DNA of 64,000 nucleotides. It comes from JBKEDF01 sp047975325 (GTDB lineage Bacteria; Pseudomonadota; Alphaproteobacteria; Rhodobacterales; Rhodobacteraceae). Position numbers and translations under genes: made by a program. Under the pieces are notes generated by a model. The model ran no database searches. It saw only the letters and a program-made list of their open reading frames with translations, and was not told where the DNA came from. Below, piece after piece: positions 44,710 through 52,456 of the stretch. The stretch is from NCBI GenBank assembly GCA_047975325.1, contig JBKEDF010000007.1, positions 1 to 64,000 of the forward strand, written 5' to 3'. Each line of letters opens with the position of its first letter. Position 1 is the first letter of the stretch.

Positions 44710-45651
44710 CTATTTCACGACCTTTAGCTTGGCTCGGTCGATGGTCAGGGCAATGGCCGCAATCAGGATCAGGCCAAACACCATCTGCTGCTGGGTTACA
44801 TCTACTTCGAAATAGAGCATCGAAGTCCGGATGACTGCAACAATCAGCGTGCCGATCAGCGTATTGATCACACCGCCAACGCCCCCGGTCAGCGGTGTTC
44901 CGCCCACCAGCACGGCCACGATGGCCGGAAGCAGGAAGCCATTGGCCAGCGTAGGTGATCCGCCCGACAGTTTGACCGCGAAAAGCAGCCCGGCCAGCGC
45001 CGCGAACAGCCCTGAAAGGGCAAAGGCGATGATCTTGATCCGCGTGACATTGATGCCCGAGGCGACAGCGGCCTGTTCACCGCAACCAACCGCCTTGAGC
45101 GCGCGGCCAAAGGTGGTGCGGCTTTGAAGGAACCAGGTCGCGATGACGAGGACGAGGCCGATGATCACCTCATGTGGGATCCCAGCGGTTTCCCCCAGCA
45201 TCCAGCCAAAGGTATCGGCGCGTATCGTGGCATCCATGAACAGCGCCTTCTGACCGGAAAGATACTGCGCCAGTGATAGCGCGATCCCGCCAATGGCCAG
45301 TGTCGAGATAAAGGACGGAACCAGCAGTCTAGTGGTGATGAAGCCTGAAATCGCCCCCATCGCAAACCCGGCCGCGATGCAGGCCAGTGCCGCGCCGATC
45401 CCGAAAACGGGAAGGGATATGGTGGCGATCACCGTCGTCATGTTGGCCACGGATTGCGCCGAAAGGTCGATCCCGCCGATATAGATCGCGAATGTCATGC
45501 CAAGCGCCATGATGAAAAGCGGCACGATATCCGCCATCATGTCCAGAAGGCTGGCAGGACGCAGGAAGTCGCTGTTGACCGAGCCCACAAGCGCCACGAG
45601 GATAACCAGCGTGATCCAAGGCAAATGCGGTTTGATTTTTTCGAAACTCAT
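44710..45651 (-). CDS. CUT2 ABC transporter permease (RbsC type), second copy
   Basis: The 313-residue permease has 8-10 helices and the family stretches GGIDLSAQSVANM, VGCGEQAAVASGINV and LVGGTPLTGGVGGVINTLIGT. It is one of two different RbsC-like permeases flanking the ATPase gene, so the channel is probably a heterodimer. It lies 9 bp after the ATPase gene. Confidence 0.94.
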   Translation of the reverse strand: MSFEKIKPHLPWITLVILVALVGSVNSDFLRPASLLDMMADIVPLFIMALGMTFAIYIGGIDLSAQSVANMTTVIATISLPVFGIGAALACIAAGFAMGAISGFITTRLLVPSFISTLAIGGIALSLAQYLSGQKALFMDATIRADTFGWMLGETAGIPHEVIIGLVLVIATWFLQSRTTFGRALKAVGCGEQAAVASGINVTRIKIIAFALSGLFAALAGLLFAVKLSGGSPTLANGFLLPAIVAVLVGGTPLTGGVGGVINTLIGTLIVAVIRTSMLYFEVDVTQQQMVFGLILIAAIALTIDRAKLKVVK

Positions 45652-45660
45652 GGTGATGCC

Positions 45661-47169
45661 TCAAATCATGTGATGGACGAGATCGAACAGCGACGGTTTG
45701 CTGCCCGGCACGCAATCAAAGCTCTTTTGCGCGATGCCGTCCTTCAGGACGAGAATGGAATGGGAAAGACCGATGGCCTCTTCCAGCGTATCGGCCACGA
45801 GGATGATCCCCACGCCATTGTCGGACATCTCGCGCATCATGTCATAGACATCCTCCTTGGCGCCGATATCGAGGCCGCGTGTCGGATGGTCCAGCAGGAT
45901 GATCTTGGAACCGCCCGAACGCCACTTGGCCAGAACCACCTTTTGCTGGTTTCCGCCCGAAAGCCCGGCACAATCCTTGTAGACATCTGGCGTCTTGATC
46001 GACAGCCGCTCGATCCAGTCCCGGGCGAGGGTCTTTTCCTCACCAATGTGCAGGACCGAGGCATTGGAATAGTTCTGCATCTGGCTGATCGTCATGTTTT
46101 CATAGACGTTCATGCCGCTGACGATGCCCTCGATCTTCCTTTCGCGCGGCACATAGCCGACCATCTCGGCCACCGAATGTTGCGCGTTGAAGCTGTGGAC
46201 CTTCTTGCCATTGATCATCACTTCGCCCGAACTGGGCGATTGCAGGCCGAAGATCGTGCGCAGGATCGCCTCGCGCCCGGATCCTTCGGTACCGACAAGG
46301 CACAGGACCTCCCCGGGCCGCAGATCGAAGGTTATGTTCTGGTATTTTGTTCCGCAACTCGCGTCCTTGAAGGAAACCAGTGGCTGGGCGGCCTTGTCGA
46401 AGGGCTTTTGCTTGTCCTCGCGATAGTATTCGGTGTTGATATCGCGCCCGACCATCTTGCGCTGGATGGTTTCGGTATCGGCATCCGCCCCTGCGACGAC
46501 ATCGACCACCTCACCATCCTTCATCACATAGATCCGATCGGAAATTTCCAGGACCTCATCCATGCGGTGGGAAACGAAGATGAAGCTGGCCCGGCTGGTC
46601 AATTCACGCACCAGCTTGAACAGAAGCTCCACCTCCTCGCGGCCCAGGACCGAAGTTGGCTCATCCAGCAGGATGACCAGATCGCCCTCGACCCGTTCCT
46701 CCAGCGTCAGCACCTTGGCCAGTTCGACAAGCTGGCGTTGCGCGAAGGACAGGCTGGACGTAACCGCAGACGGGTCAATATCCAGCTTTACCTTGGCAAG
46801 CTGGTACCGCGCAGCTTCGGCCATGGCGGCCCAGTTGATCACGCCGAAGCGGACGAATTGCTGTTCAAATCCCAGGAAGATGTTTTCCATCACCGTCAGG
46901 TTGGCAATCAGCGATTGTTCCTGAAACACCATGCCGACGCCGTGGTCCATGGCTTGGCGCGGGTTTGAAAAGCGTACTTCCTTGCCGCTCATCATGACCT
47001 TGCCGCCATCATGCTGATAGGCACCATAGAGCACTTTCATCAGCGTGGATTTTCCAGCGCCGTTTTCCCCGACAAGGCCGATGATTTCACCTTTGTCGAT
47101 CCTGAAATCAATCCCCTTGAGCGCACGCACGCCCGGGAAGACCTTTTCGACTTTCTGAAGTTCGTACAT
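45661..47169 (-). CDS. CUT2 ABC transporter ATP-binding protein (RbsA type)
   Basis: The 502-residue tandem ATPase. The first half is canonical: Walker A GENGAGKST, LSFAQRQLVELAKVL, Walker B VILLDEPTSVLG. The second half has a degenerate Walker A (GTEGSGREA), a good signature LSGGNQQK, and LLDHPTRGLD, where His replaces the catalytic Glu. This asymmetry is common in the family. It powers uptake through the two flanking permeases. Confidence 0.95.
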   Translation of the reverse strand: MYELQKVEKVFPGVRALKGIDFRIDKGEIIGLVGENGAGKSTLMKVLYGAYQHDGGKVMMSGKEVRFSNPRQAMDHGVGMVFQEQSLIANLTVMENIFLGFEQQFVRFGVINWAAMAEAARYQLAKVKLDIDPSAVTSSLSFAQRQLVELAKVLTLEERVEGDLVILLDEPTSVLGREEVELLFKLVRELTSRASFIFVSHRMDEVLEISDRIYVMKDGEVVDVVAGADADTETIQRKMVGRDINTEYYREDKQKPFDKAAQPLVSFKDASCGTKYQNITFDLRPGEVLCLVGTEGSGREAILRTIFGLQSPSSGEVMINGKKVHSFNAQHSVAEMVGYVPRERKIEGIVSGMNVYENMTISQMQNYSNASVLHIGEEKTLARDWIERLSIKTPDVYKDCAGLSGGNQQKVVLAKWRSGGSKIILLDHPTRGLDIGAKEDVYDMMREMSDNGVGIILVADTLEEAIGLSHSILVLKDGIAQKSFDCVPGSKPSLFDLVHHMI

Positions 47170-47179
47170 CTGCTCCCCC

Positions 47180-48145
47180 CTATTTCACGAAGGCGACCGC
47201 ACGGCGGTCCGTGGCGAGAACGAGCGCGACAATGACCAGCACACCCAATACCCCGCTTTGCAGATAGCCCGGCAGGCCGATCACGACCATTCCGTTATTG
47301 ATCACCGAAACGATCAGGACACCGATCAAGGTATTCCAGACACCGCCGATCCCGCCCCAGAGTGCGGTACCGCCGACAACGACCGAGGTGATCGACATGA
47401 ACATGAAATTTGCACCGGTATTGGTTTCGGCAATGCCGATCCGGCCGATTGCGAGGATTGCCCCGACCGCATAGAAAACGCCTGCCAGCATGAAACCCAT
47501 TAGCCGCACGCGCCGTACATTCAGCCCGGAGGCGTGGGCCAGTTCCTCACCGCCCCCCACGGCGTAAAGGTTGCGCCCCAATGTAGTCCGGCTCTGGATG
47601 AACCAGGCAATCAGCAGGAAGACCCCGGCAACATAGACCATGATCGGAAAACCAAACCAGCGTTCGGTCAGAAGCGAGCGCAGTATTTCATCCTCGACGC
47701 GGATCCTGTCCCCGTCGGTCAGCAACAGTGCAAAGCCGGTCCCCACGAATCCCATGGCAAGCGAGGCCATGAAGGAAGGAATTTTCAGGAAGATATGCAC
47801 AGCACCCGTGACAAAACCCGCCAGCGCGCCGATGACAAGCGCCAGCGGCAACGCAACCCAGGCAATGGAGGCCAGGGTCCCCCCGAGCGCCAGAAAGGCG
47901 AAGGCGAAAATGACCGCGCTTACGGAAACCGTACCTTCCATGGAAAGGTCGATCGAACCCATCAGGATTACGAATGTCACGCCGATCGCGACCATCAGGG
48001 CGGGCGCTGCGGCAATGCCGATCCGGGCAAAATTGCGCAGGGAAAAGAAGCGCGGTTCGATCAATGTAAAGACAAGCATCAGGACCGCCAGCACGATGAG
48101 CGGAGCCCATCGGGACAGCGTGTCCCGGTTGAGAAACCTTTCCAC
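47180..48145 (-). CDS. CUT2 ABC transporter permease (RbsC type), first copy
   Basis: The 321-residue permease has family motifs GSIDLSMEGTVSVS, VGGGEELAHASGLNVRRV and VVVGGTALWGGIGGVWNTLIG. I chose the GTG at 48143-48145 because GGAGAG lies 4-6 bases upstream and the hydrophobic start MERFLNRDTLSRW follows; further upstream the frame crosses strong hairpins and is not protein-like. It partners the second permease downstream of the ATPase. Confidence 0.9.
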   Translation of the reverse strand: MERFLNRDTLSRWAPLIVLAVLMLVFTLIEPRFFSLRNFARIGIAAAPALMVAIGVTFVILMGSIDLSMEGTVSVSAVIFAFAFLALGGTLASIAWVALPLALVIGALAGFVTGAVHIFLKIPSFMASLAMGFVGTGFALLLTDGDRIRVEDEILRSLLTERWFGFPIMVYVAGVFLLIAWFIQSRTTLGRNLYAVGGGEELAHASGLNVRRVRLMGFMLAGVFYAVGAILAIGRIGIAETNTGANFMFMSITSVVVGGTALWGGIGGVWNTLIGVLIVSVINNGMVVIGLPGYLQSGVLGVLVIVALVLATDRRAVAFVK

Positions 48146-48176
48146 GGCACTCTCCGTTATATGAATTGACTTGATT

Positions 48177-48237
48177 TCAGGGGGATGTCGGCTGAACCCC
48201 TGAATAGTATTGCGGCCATTCCGTTCGGAATGGCCGC
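48177..48237 (-). other. Tandem intercistronic hairpins after the CUT2 binding-protein gene
   Basis: Two hairpins fill the 105-bp gap: TCAGGGG/CCCCTGA (48177-48183 with 48197-48203) and a perfect 11-bp stem GCGGCCATTCC/GGAATGGCCGC (48212-48222 with 48227-48237) with a GTTC loop. No T-tract follows. Hairpins here are known in ABC operons to protect binding-protein mRNA or partly terminate, giving excess binding protein over permease. Confidence 0.6.
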
Positions 48238-48250
48238 GCAATTGGCAGGA

Positions 48251-49345
48251 TCAGTACTGGATCTGGCCGTTGGTCGGACCCCAGAAATCGGTCCAGTCAT
48301 ATTCAGGCTCTTTATCGATATTGTTGGCCTTGTATTCTTCGGCATTGGCCAGGGTGATATCCACCGCCGGGCCGTAGAATTCCCGGTGTTCCTCGGGTTC
48401 TTCGGAGGGTTTGAACGTGCCGATCGCGGCGTGATAGGCCAGCGAGGCCAGAACGCCGCCGCCCCAGAAGGGATCGGTGGAAACCGTGCCGCTCATTTCG
48501 CCCTTCATGACCAGTTCGACACCCTGCGGGGTGCCGTCATAGCCCGAAACCGGGATCTCACCGGCCAGCCCATCGGCGCGCAGCGCCTCGACCGCACCAA
48601 AGGCCATGGAGTCATTGGCGCAGAACACGCCATCGACATCGCCGAAGCGGGTCAGAAAGCCGGACATGACTTCATTGGCCTTCTGCGTATCCCAATCGGC
48701 GGGCTGGTAATCCAGCAATTCAATATCAGGGAATTCCTGCAGGACGTTCATCAGGCCCTGATTGCGTTCGATTGCAGGCACGTTGGAGGCGATGCCGCCA
48801 ATCCCCACGATCCGACCCTTGCCGCCCATGGCCTCAAACATCACGCGGGCCATCTTTTCCGCCGGGGCGACATCGGACCAGCTGAGGTGAGCGACGTAAT
48901 TGTCGCCGAAATCCCAGGGGTGCAGATCGTCGGTCTTGTTCCACATGGTGGTGACGAAACCGCCTGCTTCAGTTACCGCCTCGACCACGGGGCGGGCATT
49001 GGGGGCGTCATTGGCATCAATGGCCAGGGCCACGTTGCCGCCTTCCTTGGACAGAAGTGCCTTCACATCGGCCAGGGATTTTTCCGAGGAACCATCGGAG
49101 ATCAGGTGGGTCAGGGCATCAGCCGGCATGTCCAGGCTTTTCACAAATGCCTCACCGCCTGAAACGACCGAGTTCCAGTAAGGGTTGGTGCGGTTGCGAT
49201 AGGACCATGCGATTGTCGGGTTTTCGGCTGCACGCGCCAGCCCCGGGCGCATCAGGCCTGCTGCGGTAACGCCCGCTGCGCCAGACAGCAGGAATTTGCG
49301 ACGGTTGATCGTTTCCCGCTCGATATACTTCTTGATGAACGACAT
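48251..49345 (-). CDS. CUT2 sugar/alcohol ABC transporter substrate-binding protein, Tat-exported
   Basis: The 364-residue protein has a twin-arginine leader (NRRKFLLSGAAGVTAAGL, about residues 14-31) and a periplasmic-binding-protein type 1 fold (ribose-binding style): VALAIDANDAPNARPVVEAV, GKGRIVGIGGI, DGVFCANDSMAFGAVEAL, IPVSGYDGTPQGVELV. The Tat route implies folding before export. It is the first gene of its operon; the ATG at 49345 follows AGGGAGGA. The ligand is unknown; the downstream alcohol and aldehyde dehydrogenases suggest a polyol or related alcohol. Confidence 0.92.
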   Translation of the reverse strand: MSFIKKYIERETINRRKFLLSGAAGVTAAGLMRPGLARAAENPTIAWSYRNRTNPYWNSVVSGGEAFVKSLDMPADALTHLISDGSSEKSLADVKALLSKEGGNVALAIDANDAPNARPVVEAVTEAGGFVTTMWNKTDDLHPWDFGDNYVAHLSWSDVAPAEKMARVMFEAMGGKGRIVGIGGIASNVPAIERNQGLMNVLQEFPDIELLDYQPADWDTQKANEVMSGFLTRFGDVDGVFCANDSMAFGAVEALRADGLAGEIPVSGYDGTPQGVELVMKGEMSGTVSTDPFWGGGVLASLAYHAAIGTFKPSEEPEEHREFYGPAVDITLANAEEYKANNIDKEPEYDWTDFWGPTNGQIQY

Positions 49346-49654
49346 GTAGTCCTCCCTTGGTGTCATCCTTCAGCACCTTTATAGCCCCTTTCGGATGGCG
49401 AACCATCCCCTGGCCTTCCCCCGCAGGTTGTTCCTGGTGCCCTGCTCCCTTAATTCACCAATCAGTTACTTAATGCAAGGCCTGATTGTCAAGAAAATTT
49501 GGCATCTGGCCCGGGGTATCTGCCGCCAACCGACCGGCGGCAGGCAACTGTTTGCATTTGCGCATTGAGGCCCATGGGCTCGATGCGCTATAGCGATGCG
49601 CGGTTTCAACAGGAAAAGGTGGCGCTTGCGCCGCCGATATGAAGGACCAGTGCC
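49346..49654. promoter_or_regulatory. Divergent promoter region between the CUT2 operon and obgE
   Basis: This 309-bp region has no gene. It holds a 7-bp inverted repeat, CAATCAG (49459-49465) and CTGATTG (49482-49488), spaced about two helical turns apart, possibly an operator for the transporter. Nearer obgE there is a CGCTATAGCG palindrome (49586-49595). Neither side has a clear consensus -35/-10 pair. Confidence 0.4.
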
Positions 49655-50689
49655 ATGAAATTCCTTGACCTCGCCAAGGTCTATATCCGTTCGGGCGGGG
49701 GCGGTACGGGCTGCGTGTCCTTTCGTCGTGAGAAATTCATCGAATATGGCGGCCCCGATGGCGGCGATGGCGGCAATGGCGGCTCTGTCTGGGTTGAGGC
49801 GGTCGAGGGGCTCAATACGCTGATCGACTTTCGTTATCAGCAACATTTCTTTGCCAAATCCGGTCAGCCGGGAATGGGCAGCCAGCGTACCGGCAAGACG
49901 GGCGATGATATCGTGCTGAAAGTTCCGGTAGGGACGGAGATCCTGGAGGAAGATCAGGAAACCGTCATTGCCGATCTGGTTGAGGTCGGGCAGCGGGAGC
50001 TCCTTGCGCGTGGCGGTAATGGCGGCTGGGGGAACTTGCGGTTCAAATCTTCCACCAACCGTGCGCCATCGCGTGCCAATCCGGGGCAGGAAGGGGTGGA
50101 ACGCACGATCTGGCTGCGGTTGAAACTGATTGCGGATGCCGGGCTGGTGGGGCTGCCCAATGCCGGAAAATCGACCTTTCTGGCCGCAGTTTCCAATGCC
50201 CGGCCCAAGATAGCGGATTATCCCTTTACCACGCTGATCCCGAATCTCGGGGTGGTCGGGGTTGATGGACAGGAATTCGTGATTGCCGATATTCCGGGGC
50301 TGATCGAAGGGGCGTCGGAAGGCCGGGGGCTGGGAACACAGTTTCTTGCCCATGTCGAACGTTGCGCGGTGCTTCTTCATCTGGTCGATGGCACGTCCGA
50401 AACCCTGCCCGAAGATTACCGGACCATCGTGGCGGAGCTTGAGGCCTATGCCGAAATGCTGGGGGACAAGCCACGCATTCTTGCCCTGACGAAATCCGAT
50501 GCACTGGATGAAGAAACCCTGGCCCTGCGCCATACTGCGCTGCAGGAAGCCGCAGGCGGGAAAGCGCATGTGATATCCGCTGCTGCCGGGCAGGGCGTGA
50601 CGGAAGTCCTGCGGGCGCTTCAGGCGGAAATCGAAACCGCCCGGGGGGGGGATGAGGAGGAAAGGAACAGCGGGACATGGCAACCCTGA
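49655..50689 (+). CDS. obgE: GTPase Obg
   Basis: The 344-residue essential GTPase acts in 50S ribosome assembly and stress control. The glycine-rich Obg fold spans about 1-158 (GGPDGGDGGNGGSVW). The G domain has G1 GLPNAGKST, switch I PFTTLIPNLG, G3 DIPGLIEGAS and G4 TKSD. The C-terminal OCT domain of some Gram-positives is absent, as usual in proteobacteria. Its end overlaps proB by 13 bases, coupling translation. Confidence 0.97.
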   Translation: MKFLDLAKVYIRSGGGGTGCVSFRREKFIEYGGPDGGDGGNGGSVWVEAVEGLNTLIDFRYQQHFFAKSGQPGMGSQRTGKTGDDIVLKVPVGTEILEEDQETVIADLVEVGQRELLARGGNGGWGNLRFKSSTNRAPSRANPGQEGVERTIWLRLKLIADAGLVGLPNAGKSTFLAAVSNARPKIADYPFTTLIPNLGVVGVDGQEFVIADIPGLIEGASEGRGLGTQFLAHVERCAVLLHLVDGTSETLPEDYRTIVAELEAYAEMLGDKPRILALTKSDALDEETLALRHTALQEAAGGKAHVISAAAGQGVTEVLRALQAEIETARGGDEEERNSGTWQP

Positions 50690-51798
50690 ATCCCGTACCC
50701 GACATCCGCGCGGCCAAACGGATCGTGGTCAAGATCGGCTCGTCGCTGCTGGTGGATCGTACCACCGGGCTGCGGCAGGATTGGCTGATTGCACTGGCGG
50801 CAGATGTGGCCGAAGCCAAGGCACGAGGGACGGATGTGGTGATTGTCTCATCCGGTTCCATTGCCCTGGGGCGGACGGTGCTGCGCCTGCCGCAAGGCGA
50901 TCTGCCGCTGGAACAAAGCCAGGCAGCCGCCGCTGTCGGCCAGATCCGGCTCGCGCGCGCCTATGAGGAGGTTCTGGCCCCCCATGGTATCACCACTGCC
51001 CAGGTCCTGGTAACGCTGGAAGATACCGATGATCGCCGCCGGTATCTGAATTCGCGGGCAACGCTGGAAACCCTGCTGGGGCTGGGGACGGTGCCGATCG
51101 TGAATGAAAATGACACGGTGGCCACCGATGAGATCCGATTTGGCGACAATGACCGGCTTGCCGCGCAGATCGCGGTGACGGTCGGGGCAGATCAGCTTGT
51201 GCTGCTGTCGGATGTGGATGGGCTCTATTCCGCCAATCCCAAGGAGGATCCGGCAGCGCGGCGGTTCGATCTGGTCACGACGCTTACCCCGGAAATCGAG
51301 GCCATGGCGGGGGATCCGGTTTCAGGCCTTTCCAAGGGTGGGATGAAGACCAAGCTCCTGGCGGCAAAGACGGCCATGGCGGGGGGCTGCGCCATGGTCA
51401 TTCTGGAAGGTTCCGGACTGCGGCCGCTGCAGGCGCTGGCGGAAGGGGCCACGCGAACATGGTTTGTCCCACAGGCCGATCCGCAACAGGCGCGCAAGCG
51501 CTGGATCAACGCCATGAAGCCGCGCGGGGAATTGCGTATCGATGCCGGGGCGGCCCGAGCGTTGGGACAGGGCAGATCCCTTCTGCCTGCTGGCGTGATC
51601 GCGGTGTCGGGCCGGTTTGGGCGCGGCGATCCGGTTGCCATCCTCGGGCCGGAAGGGGTCACGCTTGGCAAGGGGCTCGTGCGCTATACCGCAGCGGAGG
51701 CCGCTGCGATTGCGGGTCACCGTTCCGGTGAGATAGAGGCGATCCTCGGTTATAGTGCCCGCGCCGCGCTGATCCATCGCGACGATATGGTGCTGTAG
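50677..51798 (+). CDS. proB: Glutamate 5-kinase
   Basis: The 373-residue enzyme makes gamma-glutamyl phosphate, the first step of proline synthesis. The amino-acid-kinase domain shows VVKIGSSLL, VSSGSIALG, NENDTVATDEIRFGDNDRLAAQIA and GGMKTKLLAAKTA. A PUA domain forms the C-terminal third. It starts inside the 3' end of obgE. The next enzyme of the pathway, proA, is not adjacent: it follows 4.5 kb later, beyond the opposite-strand Mla genes. Confidence 0.97.
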   Translation: MATLNPVPDIRAAKRIVVKIGSSLLVDRTTGLRQDWLIALAADVAEAKARGTDVVIVSSGSIALGRTVLRLPQGDLPLEQSQAAAAVGQIRLARAYEEVLAPHGITTAQVLVTLEDTDDRRRYLNSRATLETLLGLGTVPIVNENDTVATDEIRFGDNDRLAAQIAVTVGADQLVLLSDVDGLYSANPKEDPAARRFDLVTTLTPEIEAMAGDPVSGLSKGGMKTKLLAAKTAMAGGCAMVILEGSGLRPLQALAEGATRTWFVPQADPQQARKRWINAMKPRGELRIDAGAARALGQGRSLLPAGVIAVSGRFGRGDPVAILGPEGVTLGKGLVRYTAAEAAAIAGHRSGEIEAILGYSARAALIHRDDMVL

Positions 51799-51807
51799 GG
51801 TCCGGCC

Positions 51808-52428
51808 CTATCTGACCCCGGTAGTGGACAGGACCCAGGACGAAAGCTGGCGCAGCATTTCCTGCGTTGCATCATTGAGACCTTCGACCACATCGATGGT
51901 TTCCGTTGTCGCAACGGGAACCGAGGCGGTAAAGCTGCGCGAACCGAGCACTGAGGCATCGCTTTCCCGCACGAGCCGGGCCATCAACCGCACCCGGACG
52001 GTGGCACCGTCACCCGCGCCTTCGGGTTGTACCTCAGCCTGAAGGTCGGTCAGTTCCGACACCAGGACATAATCGCCATAGCTGCCCAGCGGGCGGCGGC
52101 CGACATAGCGGAAGGCATTGCTGTTTTCCAGTGTCCGAACGATAAGCGTCTGCATCATTTCGGGCGTTTCGGTTGCCCAGCTTCCGTCGGGAAGATATTG
52201 CGCCTGCAACGGGCGCGGGCGGATCAGGATCCGGTCGGTCATCAACACGCCGGGCGCGGTGGGCAATTCGACCACCATCTGCCGTGAAACCGTGCGCCGT
52301 GCCACCGGGGCATCGGCCGGGGCGGCCAGATCATAGACATCAAGTGAACCGCCGCCGAGGGCGGAAAGCGCGGCACATCCCGGCAAGAGCGCGGCAGTGG
52401 CAAGGGAAATCAGGGAAATACGGAACAT
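51808..52428 (-). CDS. ABC-type transport auxiliary lipoprotein (PqiC/DUF330-like)
   Basis: The 206-residue putative outer-membrane lipoprotein has signal peptide MFRISLISLATAALLPGC with Cys18 as the lipobox cysteine. The body matches the ABC_trans_aux family (RQMVVELPTAPGVLMTDRILIR, then repeated strand-helix units). In MCE systems this component contacts the outer membrane end of the lipid-transfer complex. It is the last gene of the Mla-type operon and converges with proB, 9 bp away. Confidence 0.88.
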   Translation of the reverse strand: MFRISLISLATAALLPGCAALSALGGGSLDVYDLAAPADAPVARRTVSRQMVVELPTAPGVLMTDRILIRPRPLQAQYLPDGSWATETPEMMQTLIVRTLENSNAFRYVGRRPLGSYGDYVLVSELTDLQAEVQPEGAGDGATVRVRLMARLVRESDASVLGSRSFTASVPVATTETIDVVEGLNDATQEMLRQLSSWVLSTTGVR

Positions 52429-52456
52429 GTCGTCGCCCTTTTACTGGTTTCAAGCG

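Noticed and set aside
45454..46968. A 504-codon open frame on the plus strand opposite the CUT2 ATPase
   Set aside because: It is the mirror of a well-supported RbsA-type gene with all ATPase motifs; the translation is His/Gln-rich without any domain. High GC content gives long antisense frames.
49466..50683. A 405-codon minus-strand frame covering obgE
   Set aside because: It is antisense to a full-length Obg with all G motifs; the translation is Pro/Arg-rich and featureless.
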